Below, piece by piece: positions 27,307-36,379 of a stretch of DNA of 64,000 nucleotides. The DNA comes from Pseudomonadaceae bacterium (lineage in GTDB: Bacteria; Pseudomonadota; Gammaproteobacteria; Pseudomonadales; Azotimanducaceae): the NCBI GenBank assembly GCA_024743435.1, contig JANSWO010000002.1:248001-312000 (forward strand), given 5' to 3'. The translations under genes were made by a program, and so were the position numbers. A model generated the notes under the pieces. It ran no database searches and was not told the DNA's origin. It saw only the letters and a list, made by a program, of their open reading frames with translations. Each line of letters opens with the position of its first letter. The first letter of the stretch is position 1.

Positions 27307-28056
27307 ATGGATAGTGCCTTCAACGAAGCCATCTACCTATTTCGCGATGGTCAGATCACAAGCGAGATGCGCTACAGCGAGTTCGAATCGTTGCTGTCCG
27401 GTGCTGCCACGCTTGAAGATCGCGCCGGTGAACGCGTTCCCTGCGCCTATGCTGCCATCGGCTCTGGTCTTGCGGTTCGTGGCCTGGTTTTCTTTGAGTT
27501 ATCCGTTGCCGCCAATGGCGTGGCAGACAGTGGCTTTAACGTGCCACTGCGCTATCTGGTGCGCAATGCCGGTGCTGGCCCGGATCTTGGCCACGGTCCT
27601 ATTCGGCTTTCCTGTCGTGGGCGTTGCTCGGTGCCGTGGCACGCCAGCAATCTGTGGCAACCTGAGATTGACGGGCCAGGCAACGCACCAGAACTCATTC
27701 GTAAGTGCGTACGCAAGAACCGACTCGGTTTCAAAGCGAATACTGTGAACCGGGTGGAAGACCCCGCGTTGGAACTGGCGCGTCCAGAGCCTGCCATCGA
27801 TCAACTCAAAACGAGAGCTGATGCGGCATTCGCCGATGGTGGCCGGGTAACCGTACGGCAAGTCCTCGCCAGGCACGCAAAACACGTTGAAGAGTTAAAG
27901 GCCGCGCATCAGGCCGACATCGCGCGGCAACAGCAGGCGTATCTTGATCAGATTCGTCAGTTTTCTGATGAGATCAACCGTTTGCGCAGCGCGCTACGGC
28001 AGGAGAAGGCGCGCAGCAAACGATTGCAGCTCATGCTGCGAGGCGAGGCCGGCTAA
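27307..28056 (+). CDS. Conserved hypothetical protein with C-terminal coiled coil
   Basis: A 249-residue protein of unknown function. The N-terminal 160 residues look globular and contain several cysteines (PCAYAAIG, RLSCRGRCSVPW) and a LWQPEIDG segment. A linker leads to residues about 185-245, an Arg-, Lys-, Glu- and Gln-rich region with heptad-like leucines (HVEELKAAHQADIARQQQAY, then INRLRSALRQEKARSKRLQL) that should form a coiled coil. I recall similar proteins in Pseudomonas but not a name. No signal peptide. Convergent with cysE. Confidence 0.65.
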   Translation: MDSAFNEAIYLFRDGQITSEMRYSEFESLLSGAATLEDRAGERVPCAYAAIGSGLAVRGLVFFELSVAANGVADSGFNVPLRYLVRNAGAGPDLGHGPIRLSCRGRCSVPWHASNLWQPEIDGPGNAPELIRKCVRKNRLGFKANTVNRVEDPALELARPEPAIDQLKTRADAAFADGGRVTVRQVLARHAKHVEELKAAHQADIARQQQAYLDQIRQFSDEINRLRSALRQEKARSKRLQLMLRGEAG

Positions 28057-28096
28057 CGGCGCAACTCGGGCGCGACGCAGCCGACCGGCTGTCCGT

Positions 28097-29032
28097 TCAG
28101 CCGCCGATGCTCTGATCCATATTCAAAGACGGCGAGTCTTCACCCGGCTTACCCACGATGCGAGCGGGCACCCCGGCAACAGTGACATGTGGCGGTACGT
28201 CTTCGAGCACGACGCTACCGGCGCCTACCTTGGCACCACGGCCAACCTCGATGTTACCCAGCACCTTGCAACCGGCAGACAGCAATACGCCTGCCCGAAT
28301 TTTAGGATGGCGATCGCCGCCGTCCTTGCCGGAGCCACCCAGGGTTACGGAATGCAGAATCGATACGTCGTCGTCAACCACGGCAGTCTCGCCAATGACA
28401 ATGCCAGTTGCGTGATCAAACATGATGCCGGAGCCGATTCGCGCGGCTGGATGTATGTCCACTCCAAGGGTTACCGAAATCTGGTTCTGAAAGAACTGGG
28501 CAAGCGTTCGTCGGCCGTTGTTCCATAGCCAGTGCGCGACCCGATGTGCCTGCAGCGCGTGATAGCCCTTGAAAAACAGGAACGGTGAGCACAAGTCGAC
28601 GCACGCTGGATCTCTGGTGAATGTGGCAAGCATGTCGATCTCGGCGCACTTCAACATGTGCGGATCTTCACGCATCGCTTCGTCGATAACGTCGCGAATC
28701 AGCATGGTCGGTAGCATCGGGTTATCGAGTTTGCTGGCAAGGCGGAAACTAAGGGCTGCTCCGAACGTTGGGTGATTGAGAATCGTCGCGTGGAAGTAGC
28801 TACCGAGGATCGGCTCTTCCACGGCTTTGTCCTGTGCCTCGCTGCGCATGACGTCCCACAGGTTGCTGCCCGCGTCTAACGGTTGCCGGCCGTCTTCGGC
28901 GGCGGCGAGCTTCAGGTGGATAAGTCGATTGTCCAGACTGGTGTCTGAATCCTCCGCTTGCGTTACCTGGTTGTCGGGTTTCGTCACAATCGCTCCTGTG
29001 CCCACTCTGGCGTCCGGTGCCTGTGCGCTCAT
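28097..29032 (-). CDS. cysE: Serine O-acetyltransferase
   Basis: A protein of about 311 residues (E. coli CysE is 273) catalysing acetyl-CoA + L-serine to O-acetylserine, the first step of cysteine synthesis. The N-terminal helical SAT domain includes ILNHPTFGAALSFRLASKL; the C-terminal left-handed hexapeptide beta-helix includes VDIHPAARIGSGIMFDHATG and VAGVPARIVGKP. The catalytic His-Asp pair lies in the FDHATG region. The N-terminal tail of about 40 residues is longer than in E. coli and polar, so the start could be further downstream. It is convergent with the coiled-coil gene. Confidence 0.93.
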   Translation of the reverse strand: MSAQAPDARVGTGAIVTKPDNQVTQAEDSDTSLDNRLIHLKLAAAEDGRQPLDAGSNLWDVMRSEAQDKAVEEPILGSYFHATILNHPTFGAALSFRLASKLDNPMLPTMLIRDVIDEAMREDPHMLKCAEIDMLATFTRDPACVDLCSPFLFFKGYHALQAHRVAHWLWNNGRRTLAQFFQNQISVTLGVDIHPAARIGSGIMFDHATGIVIGETAVVDDDVSILHSVTLGGSGKDGGDRHPKIRAGVLLSAGCKVLGNIEVGRGAKVGAGSVVLEDVPPHVTVAGVPARIVGKPGEDSPSLNMDQSIGG

Positions 29033-29128
29033 GCGGCAAGTCTGGCTATCAGACTGCCAGAACACGCGAACGTTCAGTATTTGCCTCGCACCTTAGCCCG
29101 GCTGGCAGACGCTCTGCCAGTGAACATT

Positions 29129-29566
29129 TTATATCGGCGACAGTAGAAAGTGGCCACGAGCGCTGGCAATTGGCTTGCTGCGGCTGTGTTGCCACAACTC
29201 TACTCGTACATTTGCCACGCGGCGTCCCTGGCGAGTGACGTGGGCCCGTCCGAACAGGTCCTCGGCGAGTCCTGAACGCAGATAGTCGATGGCGAGATCA
29301 ACCGTTTTCGGCAATCTAGACAGCTCGCTGTCTCGCAGTAGTTGCATGACCGCGGTCAGCTCCAGCATGGAGCCGATGACGCCGCCATGAATTGCCGGCA
29401 GATTGACGTTGCCGATCAGCTCGTCGCGAAAAGGCAGAACGGTGGTCAGCTCATCACCTTTCGATTCGACTCTCAAGCCCAGAAAGCGTGCATAGGGGAG
29501 TGCATCGGCAACGGCCTGCATGTTGTGCGCATCGCCCGATGCGCGCAGTTCTTCGAGGATCTTCAT
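29129..29566 (-). CDS. PaaI-type hotdog-fold thioesterase (second of a pair)
   Basis: A 145-residue hotdog-fold protein related to PaaI and YbgC acyl-CoA thioesterases. The motif ELIGNVNLPAIHGGVIGSMLELTAVMQLL holds the HGG(V/A) loop and the helix that positions the acyl chain - here seen as AIHGGVIGSMLELTA. A closing RRVANVRVELWQ strand follows. Such enzymes cleave acyl- or aryl-CoA thioesters, often relieving CoA trapping. It overlaps the other thioesterase gene by four bases. Confidence 0.85.
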   Translation of the reverse strand: MKILEELRASGDAHNMQAVADALPYARFLGLRVESKGDELTTVLPFRDELIGNVNLPAIHGGVIGSMLELTAVMQLLRDSELSRLPKTVDLAIDYLRSGLAEDLFGRAHVTRQGRRVANVRVELWQHSRSKPIASARGHFLLSPI

Positions 29567-30033
29567 GTGCCTGCCGGACCCGTTGGTTCCTGGCGAGGCT
29601 CGCTTCTGGTACCGAGCATGAACGCGCCAACGCAGGTTGCAATCGGCTCATCGGGCGAGTCGGTATAGGCGCTGCCGGATACAAAGGCGATGTTGCGAGT
29701 CATTCGATAGCAGCGCGCGTTGGCGTATATGTCGCGTTGTGGTTCCGCGCCCGACATGTAGTCGATGCGCAGATCCAGTGTCGCGATTGCACCCTCGTCG
29801 TCTCCGCCCGCTCGCTCGCGCGCCGCATGTACCGCGCGGCCACAGGCGTTATCGAGCATGGCGGTGATCACGCCGCCGTGCACGACGCCCGTATCCGGGT
29901 CGCCCACCAAGTGTTCTGCCCACGGCGTTCTGATTGTAACGCTGCCATCGGCTTGTACATCAGGCTCAGATTCGAATTCGAACCCCAGCGCCGTGCCGAA
30001 TGGCGGCGAGAAACGGGATATATCCACGCTCAT
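29563..30033 (-). CDS. PaaI-type hotdog-fold thioesterase (first of a pair)
   Basis: A 156-residue hotdog-fold thioesterase. The catalytic loop is TGVVHGGVITAMLDNACGRA, followed by TLDLRIDYM and a FVSGSAY strand. It is translationally coupled (ATGA overlap) to a second paralogous thioesterase. Tandem hotdog pairs may form heteromers or cover different acyl-CoA chain lengths. The likely role is housekeeping removal of stalled acyl-CoA; the substrate is unknown. It is divergent from nadK. Confidence 0.85.
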   Translation of the reverse strand: MSVDISRFSPPFGTALGFEFESEPDVQADGSVTIRTPWAEHLVGDPDTGVVHGGVITAMLDNACGRAVHAARERAGGDDEGAIATLDLRIDYMSGAEPQRDIYANARCYRMTRNIAFVSGSAYTDSPDEPIATCVGAFMLGTRSEPRQEPTGPAGT

Positions 30034-30142
30034 TAATCTTTGCTTGTTTGTCGGTTGTTGGCTTCACAGTTTAGCGCAGTGAGAGGCTGGTTATGGACTC
30101 CTGCCGGGTTACACTGCGTCAAGCGCGGGGGCAGAGAAGCAG

Positions 30143-31015
30143 ATGTTCAAGACGATTGGTTTGGTGGGACGGGCCGGCAAGGCGGAGGTCGAGGAGACCG
30201 TTGCCGAGGTCGAGGCGTTTCTATGCCAACGTGATACGACGCTCATCGTCGAAACCAACACCGCGTCGATGCTATCGGTATGTGAGCACAAAGTGTGCGA
30301 TCGCGAAGATATGGGTGGTTGCGATCTGATTGTGGTTGTCGGTGGCGATGGCTCGCTACTCGGCGTCGCCAGAGATCTCGCTCATACCAATACGCCCGTT
30401 GTCGGAGTCAACCGTGGCGGCCTTGGGTTTCTGGCCGGTATTCCACCCGATCAGCTCGGTTTGCTCGGTGACGTACTCGCCGGGCGCTATCAGCTCGAAG
30501 AGCACTTTCTGCTTCAATTGTCGCTGTTTCGCGACGGCAAACTCATGGGCGAATCGACCGCTCTGAACGATATCGTTGTTCATTCCGGCAGTCTGGCTCG
30601 CATGATCGAGTTCAATCTCACCGTCAACGGTGACTTCGTATACACCCAACGCAGTGACGGGCTGATTGTCGCCTCACCAACCGGCTCCACCGCGTATTCT
30701 CTGTCCGCAGGCGGACCAATTATGCATCCCTCGCTGGATGCGATTGTGATTGTGCCGATGTTCCCGCACACGCTGACCTCCAGGCCGTTAGTGGTGAGAG
30801 GAGACTCCAAGCTCGAGATCGTTATCACCTCTGAGCCGTCGAGTTCACCCATGGTGAGCTGCGACTCGCAGGTTGATATGGCGATTGCCGAGGGCGACAT
30901 CATTCGCGTTGAGAAAGCAGCAAGTCCCCTGCGCCTGGTTAATCCGGAGCAGCACAGTTTCTTTGAATCCTGCCGCAGCAAACTCGACTGGGCGTCACGT
31001 TTAGTCGGAGCCTGA
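30143..31015 (+). CDS. nadK: NAD kinase
   Basis: A 290-residue NAD+ kinase that makes NADP+. The catalytic GGDGSLL is at 67-73, the NE/D-type loop appears as ALNDIVVH, and the SPTGSTAYSLSAGGPI motif is intact. RGGLGFLAGI follows the first domain, as in the family. It is cytosolic, with the usual length. The 3' end overlaps the convergent MocA-like gene by 15 bases, so one transcript extends into the antisense of the other. Confidence 0.96.
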   Translation: MFKTIGLVGRAGKAEVEETVAEVEAFLCQRDTTLIVETNTASMLSVCEHKVCDREDMGGCDLIVVVGGDGSLLGVARDLAHTNTPVVGVNRGGLGFLAGIPPDQLGLLGDVLAGRYQLEEHFLLQLSLFRDGKLMGESTALNDIVVHSGSLARMIEFNLTVNGDFVYTQRSDGLIVASPTGSTAYSLSAGGPIMHPSLDAIVIVPMFPHTLTSRPLVVRGDSKLEIVITSEPSSSPMVSCDSQVDMAIAEGDIIRVEKAASPLRLVNPEQHSFFESCRSKLDWASRLVGA

Positions 31016-31645
31016 CGCCGGCGGATAGTCGATATCGCGTATCACTCCGGTGTCGGTCGTAGCGACGCTCAGCAGCTTTTGTGCATGTTTTGTGAGCAGG
31101 CTACGCGCGCCTTTGTCGCCAGTGAGGCTGGCGAGTTCGTCGAGCAAAGCCCAGGGGAAGCGAACCGGGTTGCCAAGTTGAGACGAACGACTGGCATCGG
31201 ATGCGCTGAGCTCGGGTGCGACGATGTTGTCTGTGCCATCACCAATGGATGCGAGCGCCTCGATCGTCTTAGCCTTGAGATAGGGCATGTCCGCCAGCGC
31301 TACCAGAATGCCCTGTGAGCGCCCCCTTTCAACCAGTGGCGAGCCGGTGCCGGCGAGCGATCGCAGGTACGCCGCGCCATCGGCTAGCGAGTAACCCATG
31401 CCTTGAACGGCGCGATCGCTGAGCACTGGTTGCTGACAGCCTGCCGCTTTAAGCCGCGCGCCAAGAATCTTCTCGTCTTCAGGCCGTATGACCGGCACAA
31501 CCGGTAGCCCGAGGTCCAGATAGAGGCAGGCGCTCTGCACGGCCAGAGGATCTCCATCGTTCAAGGCATACAGACGCTTATCGCTGCCGAAGCGGCGTGA
31601 TTGGCCTGCGGCCAACAGCAGCACAAGGGGGCCGCCCGGGATCAA
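31001..31645 (-). CDS. MobA/MocA-like nucleotidyltransferase
   Basis: A 214-residue NTP-transferase-fold protein. The N-terminal LLLAAGQSRRFGSDK motif binds the nucleotide, and VALADMPYLKAKTI carries the metal-binding aspartate of the MobA-like group. The GNPVRFPWALLDEL segment is typical of MocA, which attaches CMP to molybdopterin for xanthine-dehydrogenase-type enzymes. It overlaps the XdhC gene by four bases, which supports a molybdenum-cofactor maturation role. No molybdenum hydroxylase is encoded in the window. Confidence 0.87.
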   Translation of the reverse strand: MIPGGPLVLLLAAGQSRRFGSDKRLYALNDGDPLAVQSACLYLDLGLPVVPVIRPEDEKILGARLKAAGCQQPVLSDRAVQGMGYSLADGAAYLRSLAGTGSPLVERGRSQGILVALADMPYLKAKTIEALASIGDGTDNIVAPELSASDASRSSQLGNPVRFPWALLDELASLTGDKGARSLLTKHAQKLLSVATTDTGVIRDIDYPPASGSD

Positions 31646-32631
31646 ACGGCGGCGGCCTCATGACTTACGATCGCCGCGTTTTTTCGCACCGCGGTGATTT
31701 CAGCGAGCACCGCCAATGCAATCTCGGGCGGCGTCTTGCTGCCGATCGGAAGGCCAATGGGTGCATGCAGGCGTGACAGCTCCGCCTCCGTGATGCCGAG
31801 AGCGAGCAGGCGTTCCCGGCGCGCCGCGGAGGTTCTGCTTGAGCCCATGGCGCCGATGTAGAACGCATCGGTCTTGAGCGCGGCCAGCAAGCCCATATCG
31901 TCGATGCGGGGGTCGTGGGTCAACGCGACGATCGCGCTGGCGGAGTCGAGCGCTTTTGCTCGGATCGCATCGTCCGGCATGTCACAGACCTTATCGACCG
32001 CCGCCACGGCGAAATCATCCAACAACTGCTCTCGCGGATCGCACACGGTCACCTGGTAGTCCAGCATGCTGGCAAATTCGGCCACGTAGGTAGACACCAT
32101 GCCGGCCCCGATAACGAAGAGGTGGTAGCGGGGTCCATAGGTGTGGTCGAGACGTTGGCTATCCGAGTGCCAGCGCAGTGGCGCATGATCGGGCGCATCG
32201 GTCAGGCTTCTAGTGCCGTCTGTGAGATCAATTTGCCGGCGTAGCCAGCGGCGCTCATGAAGCGCCGTTGCTAATGCGCCAAAGTGCTCTGCGTTGTCAG
32301 CGCTGGCACTGACCGGCTCGACGACGATATCCAGCTGGCCGCCGCAGGGCAGGCCGAGGCGCTCTGTCTCTTCGGTGGTAACGCCGTACTCAAAGAAGAC
32401 CGGGCCATCGACGGCCAATTCACCTGCGGTAAGCTTCTCCATGAGGTCATCTTCGATGCAACCTCCGGATAGTGAGCCGACGCTTTGACCGTCCTGATTA
32501 CAGGCGAAAACCGATCCCACGGGCCTTGGCGATGAGCCCCATGTGGCAAGTACCGTGGCAAACCAGGATTGGCGGCCTTCGCTGATCCAGCGGGTCAGGG
32601 CGGTAAGTACTTCCTGGTCGACGGCTTGCAT
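31642..32631 (-). CDS. XdhC/CoxI family molybdenum-cofactor insertion protein
   Basis: A protein of about 329 residues. The N-terminal XdhC/CoxI domain includes FATVLATWGSSPRPVGS and GSLSGGCIEDDL with the conserved cysteine. The C-terminal Rossmann-type domain includes LFVIGAGMVSTYVAEFASML and VALTHDPRIDDMGLLAAL. XdhC binds the Mo-cofactor, promotes its sulfuration and inserts it into xanthine dehydrogenase; CoxI plays a similar role for CO dehydrogenase. The start at 32631 gives a family-like N-terminus; an in-frame upstream ATG would add 44 unusual residues. Coupled to the MocA-like gene by a four-base overlap and divergent from the rhomboid gene. Confidence 0.88.
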   Translation of the reverse strand: MQAVDQEVLTALTRWISEGRQSWFATVLATWGSSPRPVGSVFACNQDGQSVGSLSGGCIEDDLMEKLTAGELAVDGPVFFEYGVTTEETERLGLPCGGQLDIVVEPVSASADNAEHFGALATALHERRWLRRQIDLTDGTRSLTDAPDHAPLRWHSDSQRLDHTYGPRYHLFVIGAGMVSTYVAEFASMLDYQVTVCDPREQLLDDFAVAAVDKVCDMPDDAIRAKALDSASAIVALTHDPRIDDMGLLAALKTDAFYIGAMGSSRTSAARRERLLALGITEAELSRLHAPIGLPIGSKTPPEIALAVLAEITAVRKNAAIVSHEAAAV

Positions 32632-32757
32632 GGGGAATCTCGTTCGCGAGCGATATCGCCAGAGTTTACCATTGCTGTCCGGCTTGCATGCCTGGCGCGG
32701 AAGCAAGCCGCAGCCCGGTGCGTCTTGCCGAAAGCCTTTCGGCCTATGATTGGAACC

Positions 32758-33618
32758 ATGCACGTACTCGATACCGACCTCGACCAGGACCTGGCGCCGT
32801 TTTCAGCCTTTTTGTGGCAGCAGGGCGTTGCCCACCGGATTTTCGAGGACGGAGGCCGGCAGGTGCTCAGCGTCGACAACCCGGCGAATGCAGATGAAGT
32901 CAAACGGGCGTTTGATGACTGGAGGGCAGGGCGCTTCGGGCTCGAACTGACGCCGACAGCCCGCAAGCCTTCGCGCTGGAATCTGGCGCAGCTAATGCTC
33001 GCGTACCCGATTGTCAGTTCTGTCGTGTTGGCTTGTTGTCTGTTGTTTCCGATTTCGATGGGTTGGTTGGCATCAGGTAGCGGCGCGATGCAACAGCTCC
33101 TGTTCTGGCCACAGCAGGCGCCTGCGGTCGCGCCCGGAGATATCGGTGGTCTTGTGTCGATTTTTGCGGCGCAGCCTGAGTTTTGGCGTCTGCTTACGCC
33201 AGCGCTGTTGCACTTCAGCATCATGCATATCGCATTCAACCTTGCGATATTCGTGTTTGTCGGCAGGCGTATTGAGTATCTGCTGGGTCACGGCTCGTTG
33301 GTAGTAGTGGTTGTCGTCACGGCGCTGCTCAGCAATGTCGCGCAAGCGTTGTGGCATCCGGACTCGACCTTTGGCGGTTTGTCGGGCGTCTGTTACGGCG
33401 TGGTTGCCTACGGCTGGCTCGCTGCAAGGCGGCAAGGCCTGGCGCTGTGGCAGTTGCCGCCGGGCCTGATGCCAGCCCTGTTGATCATGCTGCTCCTGTT
33501 TTCAACCGGGATAACCGAACCACTGGGACTGTTTGTCGCCAACGCGGCTCACTGGGGTGGCCTGGTAAGCGGTTTGCTGCTGGCAAGCGTTTACCTGCCG
33601 GGCCCACGTCACGGATAA
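32758..33618 (+). CDS. glpG: Rhomboid intramembrane serine protease, GlpG type
   Basis: A 286-residue rhomboid protease. Residues 1-65 form the small soluble domain seen in GlpG. Six or more membrane helices follow. The catalytic serine is in GGLSGVCYG at about 209, the histidine in NAAHWGGL at 265, and the oxyanion residues in MHIAFN at 156-161 - equivalent to E. coli S201, H254 and the H150/N154 pair. It cleaves transmembrane substrates in the inner membrane. The ATG at 32758 follows GGAA; upstream in-frame starts would read through the divergent promoter region. No glpE or glpR is adjacent. Confidence 0.9.
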   Translation: MHVLDTDLDQDLAPFSAFLWQQGVAHRIFEDGGRQVLSVDNPANADEVKRAFDDWRAGRFGLELTPTARKPSRWNLAQLMLAYPIVSSVVLACCLLFPISMGWLASGSGAMQQLLFWPQQAPAVAPGDIGGLVSIFAAQPEFWRLLTPALLHFSIMHIAFNLAIFVFVGRRIEYLLGHGSLVVVVVVTALLSNVAQALWHPDSTFGGLSGVCYGVVAYGWLAARRQGLALWQLPPGLMPALLIMLLLFSTGITEPLGLFVANAAHWGGLVSGLLLASVYLPGPRHG

Positions 33619-33632
33619 TGCCCCCGACACAC

Positions 33633-33651
33633 GGCTGCGCAGTGCGCAGCC
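33633..33651. terminator. Perfect hairpin between glpG and pepN
   Basis: GGCTGCGCA-G-TGCGCAGCC is a perfect 9-bp dyad directly after glpG. There is no following T-run, so it is not a classical intrinsic terminator. It could end the glpG transcript weakly, stabilise its 3' end, or be an operator in front of pepN. Confidence 0.4.
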
Positions 33652-33678
33652 CTCACGAATCACTCATCGAGACCTTCA

Positions 33679-36336
33679 GTGAAAGACGCAACACCCAACG
33701 TTATTCGGCTGGCTGACTACACGCCGGCTGCGTTCACCACGACTGATGTCGAACTTGATTTCGATATTCGAGAAGGCGCGACGACCGTTCGCTCGACGCT
33801 CAACGTCGTGCGACAGCGGGCGGGTAGCGAGCCTCTCGAGCTCGATGGCGAGCACATGCAGCTAGTTTCCCTGCAGGTTGATGGCGAGCCCTGGGTCAGC
33901 GATGGCAAAGTACTCGATGCCAACGCGGTGGAACTCAGCGATGAGGGCTTGCGGCTGTTTGGCGTGCCGGATCAAGCGAGCATCGCCATCGAAACGATCA
34001 TCGAGCCGGAGAACAACAAAGCCCTGGAGGGCCTCTATCACTCAGGCTCCATGTATTGCACGCAATGTGAAGCACAGGGCTTTCGGCGCATCACCTACTA
34101 CCAGGATCGTCCGGATGTGCTGGCTCGCTTCACGACGTCAATCACGGCCGATGCAGCCCGTTATCCAACGGCATTGTCCAACGGCAACTGTGTTGCCGAC
34201 GAGATGCAGGTGGATGGCCGCCGTCGGGTCACCTGGGAAGATCCCTTTCCGAAGCCCAGTTATCTGTTTGCGCTCGTCTGCGGTGATCTGTCGATGATCG
34301 AAGATGCCTTTGTCACGGCCTCTGGTCGCAAAGTCACGCTTCAGATTTTCAGCGAGCCGCACAACATTGATCAGTGCGATTTCGCGATGGATGCGTTGAA
34401 GCGCTCAATGCGCTGGGACGAAGTCGCCTACGGCCGGGAATATGATCTGGATATCTTCATGATCGTTGCGGTTGAAGATTTCAATATGGGGGCAATGGAA
34501 AACAAGGGCCTCAACATATTCAACACAGCGGCGCTGCTAACGCATGCGGATACGGCGACTGACGCAGCCTATGAACGCGTCGAAGCGATCGTTGCACACG
34601 AGTACTTTCATAATTGGTCCGGCAACCGGGTGACGTGTCGGGATTGGTTCCAGCTATCGTTAAAAGAAGGTTTTACCGTATTCCGGGATTCGCAATTCAG
34701 TTCTGATCAGAATTCCGAAACCGTGAAGCGTATTGAGGATATCTCCTTCCTGCGTGCCATTCAGTTTGTTGAAGACGGTGGCCCGATGGCGCATCCGATT
34801 CGACCCGATTCGTACATTGAGATATCCAACTTCTACACGCCCACTGTCTATGAGAAAGGTGCAGAGGTGGTCCGCATGCTGCACACAATTGTCGGCGCTG
34901 AGACGTTTCGTGCCGGCAGTGATCTCTACTTCGATCGGTTCGATGGCAGCGCGGCGACAACAGAGGACTTTGTCTCCGTGATGGAGGAGGTCAGCGGTAT
35001 CGATCTCGGCCAGTTTCGGTTGTGGTATACCCAGGCAGGCACGCCGGTGCTCACCGTCAGCGAAACGTTTGAGGCCGGCAAACTCACATTGACCATCGAG
35101 CAGCATTGTCCACCGACGCCAGGTCAGGACAGCAAAGCGCCAATGCATATCCCGGTTCTGCTTGGGCTAACCGGAGCGAATGCTGCGGCGTTGGAATCTG
35201 TTGCCGGTGACGTTGCCTTTGAACCGCGTGGCGATTCGGTTCTCCTGCATCTAAAGCAGCCGGTCAGCAGCGTTACGTTCAAGGGTCTTGCCAGCAAGCC
35301 CGAAGTGAGCTTTCTGCGTGGCTTTTCAGCTCCCGTGCGAGTGGAGTATCCGCGCAGCGATGAAGCCCTCGCAATACTCGCGAGCAGCGACACGGACGGC
35401 TTCGCCCGCTGGGACGTTCTGCAAACGCTGATTCTCAATACGGTATCGCGCCTGACGTCGGGCGATGCGGTAAGCGATACGTTGTTGACCACGTTCGCAA
35501 CGTTGCTCGATCAGGCGCTGTCCGCATCCGAAGAGCCTGAGCCTCGACTGATGCTGGCCAGCCTTTTGACGTTGCCGTCGGAGGCCTATCTGTTGGATCA
35601 GATGCCGGGCGTGGCGGTCGATCAAGTATGCGCGGCTCGCGATTCACTCAGGCGCGAGCTCGCGCATCGATTCTCTGCGCGCTGGCAAAGCCTGGTTACT
35701 CAGCTGTCGAGTGACGGGGCATTTGAGGCGAGCGCTTCGGAGCGGGGGCGTCGCGGCTTATTAGGGGTCGCGTTCAGCTATGCAGCCCTTGCCGGTGACG
35801 ACGCAGATTGGATACGAGAGCACTACTATGCTGCGGACAATCTGACTGATCGTCAGATGGCACTGGCTGCGGTGCTGGATATTGATCACGATGATGAGAC
35901 GCTGACCGATGAGTTGCTGTCCGATTTCAGCGAGCGCTTTGGCCATCAGGCGTTGTGCATGGACGCCTGGTTCCGGCTGCAGGCGACGAGTCCGCGTCGG
36001 GGGCAGCCTGAGACGCTGACCGCCCTGGAGGGTGATTCACGCTTCGATGCGAGCAACCCAAACAAGATCCGCGCGCTGTACGGTGCCTTTGCCATGGCGA
36101 GCATCCGCCATTTTCACGCCCTTGATGGCTCGGGCTATCGCTGGCTCACCGATCGGGTTTTAGACGTTGACTCTCGCAATCCGCAGATGGCATCGAGACT
36201 CGTCAACCCGCTGATCCAGTGGCGCCGTGTCGACAGCAAACGAGGCGAGTTCATGCGCGCCTGCCTTGAACGTATCGTCGAACACGATGGCTTGTCCAAA
36301 GACGTATTTGAGTTGGTAAGCAAAGGCCTCTCTTAG
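33679..36336 (+). CDS. pepN: Aminopeptidase N (M1 metallopeptidase)
   Basis: An 885-residue zinc aminopeptidase close to E. coli PepN in size. The exopeptidase motif GAMEN is at 271-275 and the zinc site HEYFHNWSG at 307-311, with the third zinc ligand in the LKEGFTVFRD segment just beyond. The N-terminal beta domain holds YHSGSMYCTQCEAQGFRRIT. It removes N-terminal residues from cytosolic peptides with broad specificity. The start is a GTG. It is convergent with the Bat operon. Confidence 0.96.
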   Translation: MKDATPNVIRLADYTPAAFTTTDVELDFDIREGATTVRSTLNVVRQRAGSEPLELDGEHMQLVSLQVDGEPWVSDGKVLDANAVELSDEGLRLFGVPDQASIAIETIIEPENNKALEGLYHSGSMYCTQCEAQGFRRITYYQDRPDVLARFTTSITADAARYPTALSNGNCVADEMQVDGRRRVTWEDPFPKPSYLFALVCGDLSMIEDAFVTASGRKVTLQIFSEPHNIDQCDFAMDALKRSMRWDEVAYGREYDLDIFMIVAVEDFNMGAMENKGLNIFNTAALLTHADTATDAAYERVEAIVAHEYFHNWSGNRVTCRDWFQLSLKEGFTVFRDSQFSSDQNSETVKRIEDISFLRAIQFVEDGGPMAHPIRPDSYIEISNFYTPTVYEKGAEVVRMLHTIVGAETFRAGSDLYFDRFDGSAATTEDFVSVMEEVSGIDLGQFRLWYTQAGTPVLTVSETFEAGKLTLTIEQHCPPTPGQDSKAPMHIPVLLGLTGANAAALESVAGDVAFEPRGDSVLLHLKQPVSSVTFKGLASKPEVSFLRGFSAPVRVEYPRSDEALAILASSDTDGFARWDVLQTLILNTVSRLTSGDAVSDTLLTTFATLLDQALSASEEPEPRLMLASLLTLPSEAYLLDQMPGVAVDQVCAARDSLRRELAHRFSARWQSLVTQLSSDGAFEASASERGRRGLLGVAFSYAALAGDDADWIREHYYAADNLTDRQMALAAVLDIDHDDETLTDELLSDFSERFGHQALCMDAWFRLQATSPRRGQPETLTALEGDSRFDASNPNKIRALYGAFAMASIRHFHALDGSGYRWLTDRVLDVDSRNPQMASRLVNPLIQWRRVDSKRGEFMRACLERIVEHDGLSKDVFELVSKGLS

Positions 36337-36379
36337 CCTTTCCTAGTGTGGGCACAGGGAAACCTTGCCAACGAGCAGG

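Noticed and set aside
32569-32757. Longer glpG start
   Set aside because: The additional residues overlap the divergent xdhC gene and its promoter and the shorter start matches the GlpG N-terminal domain.
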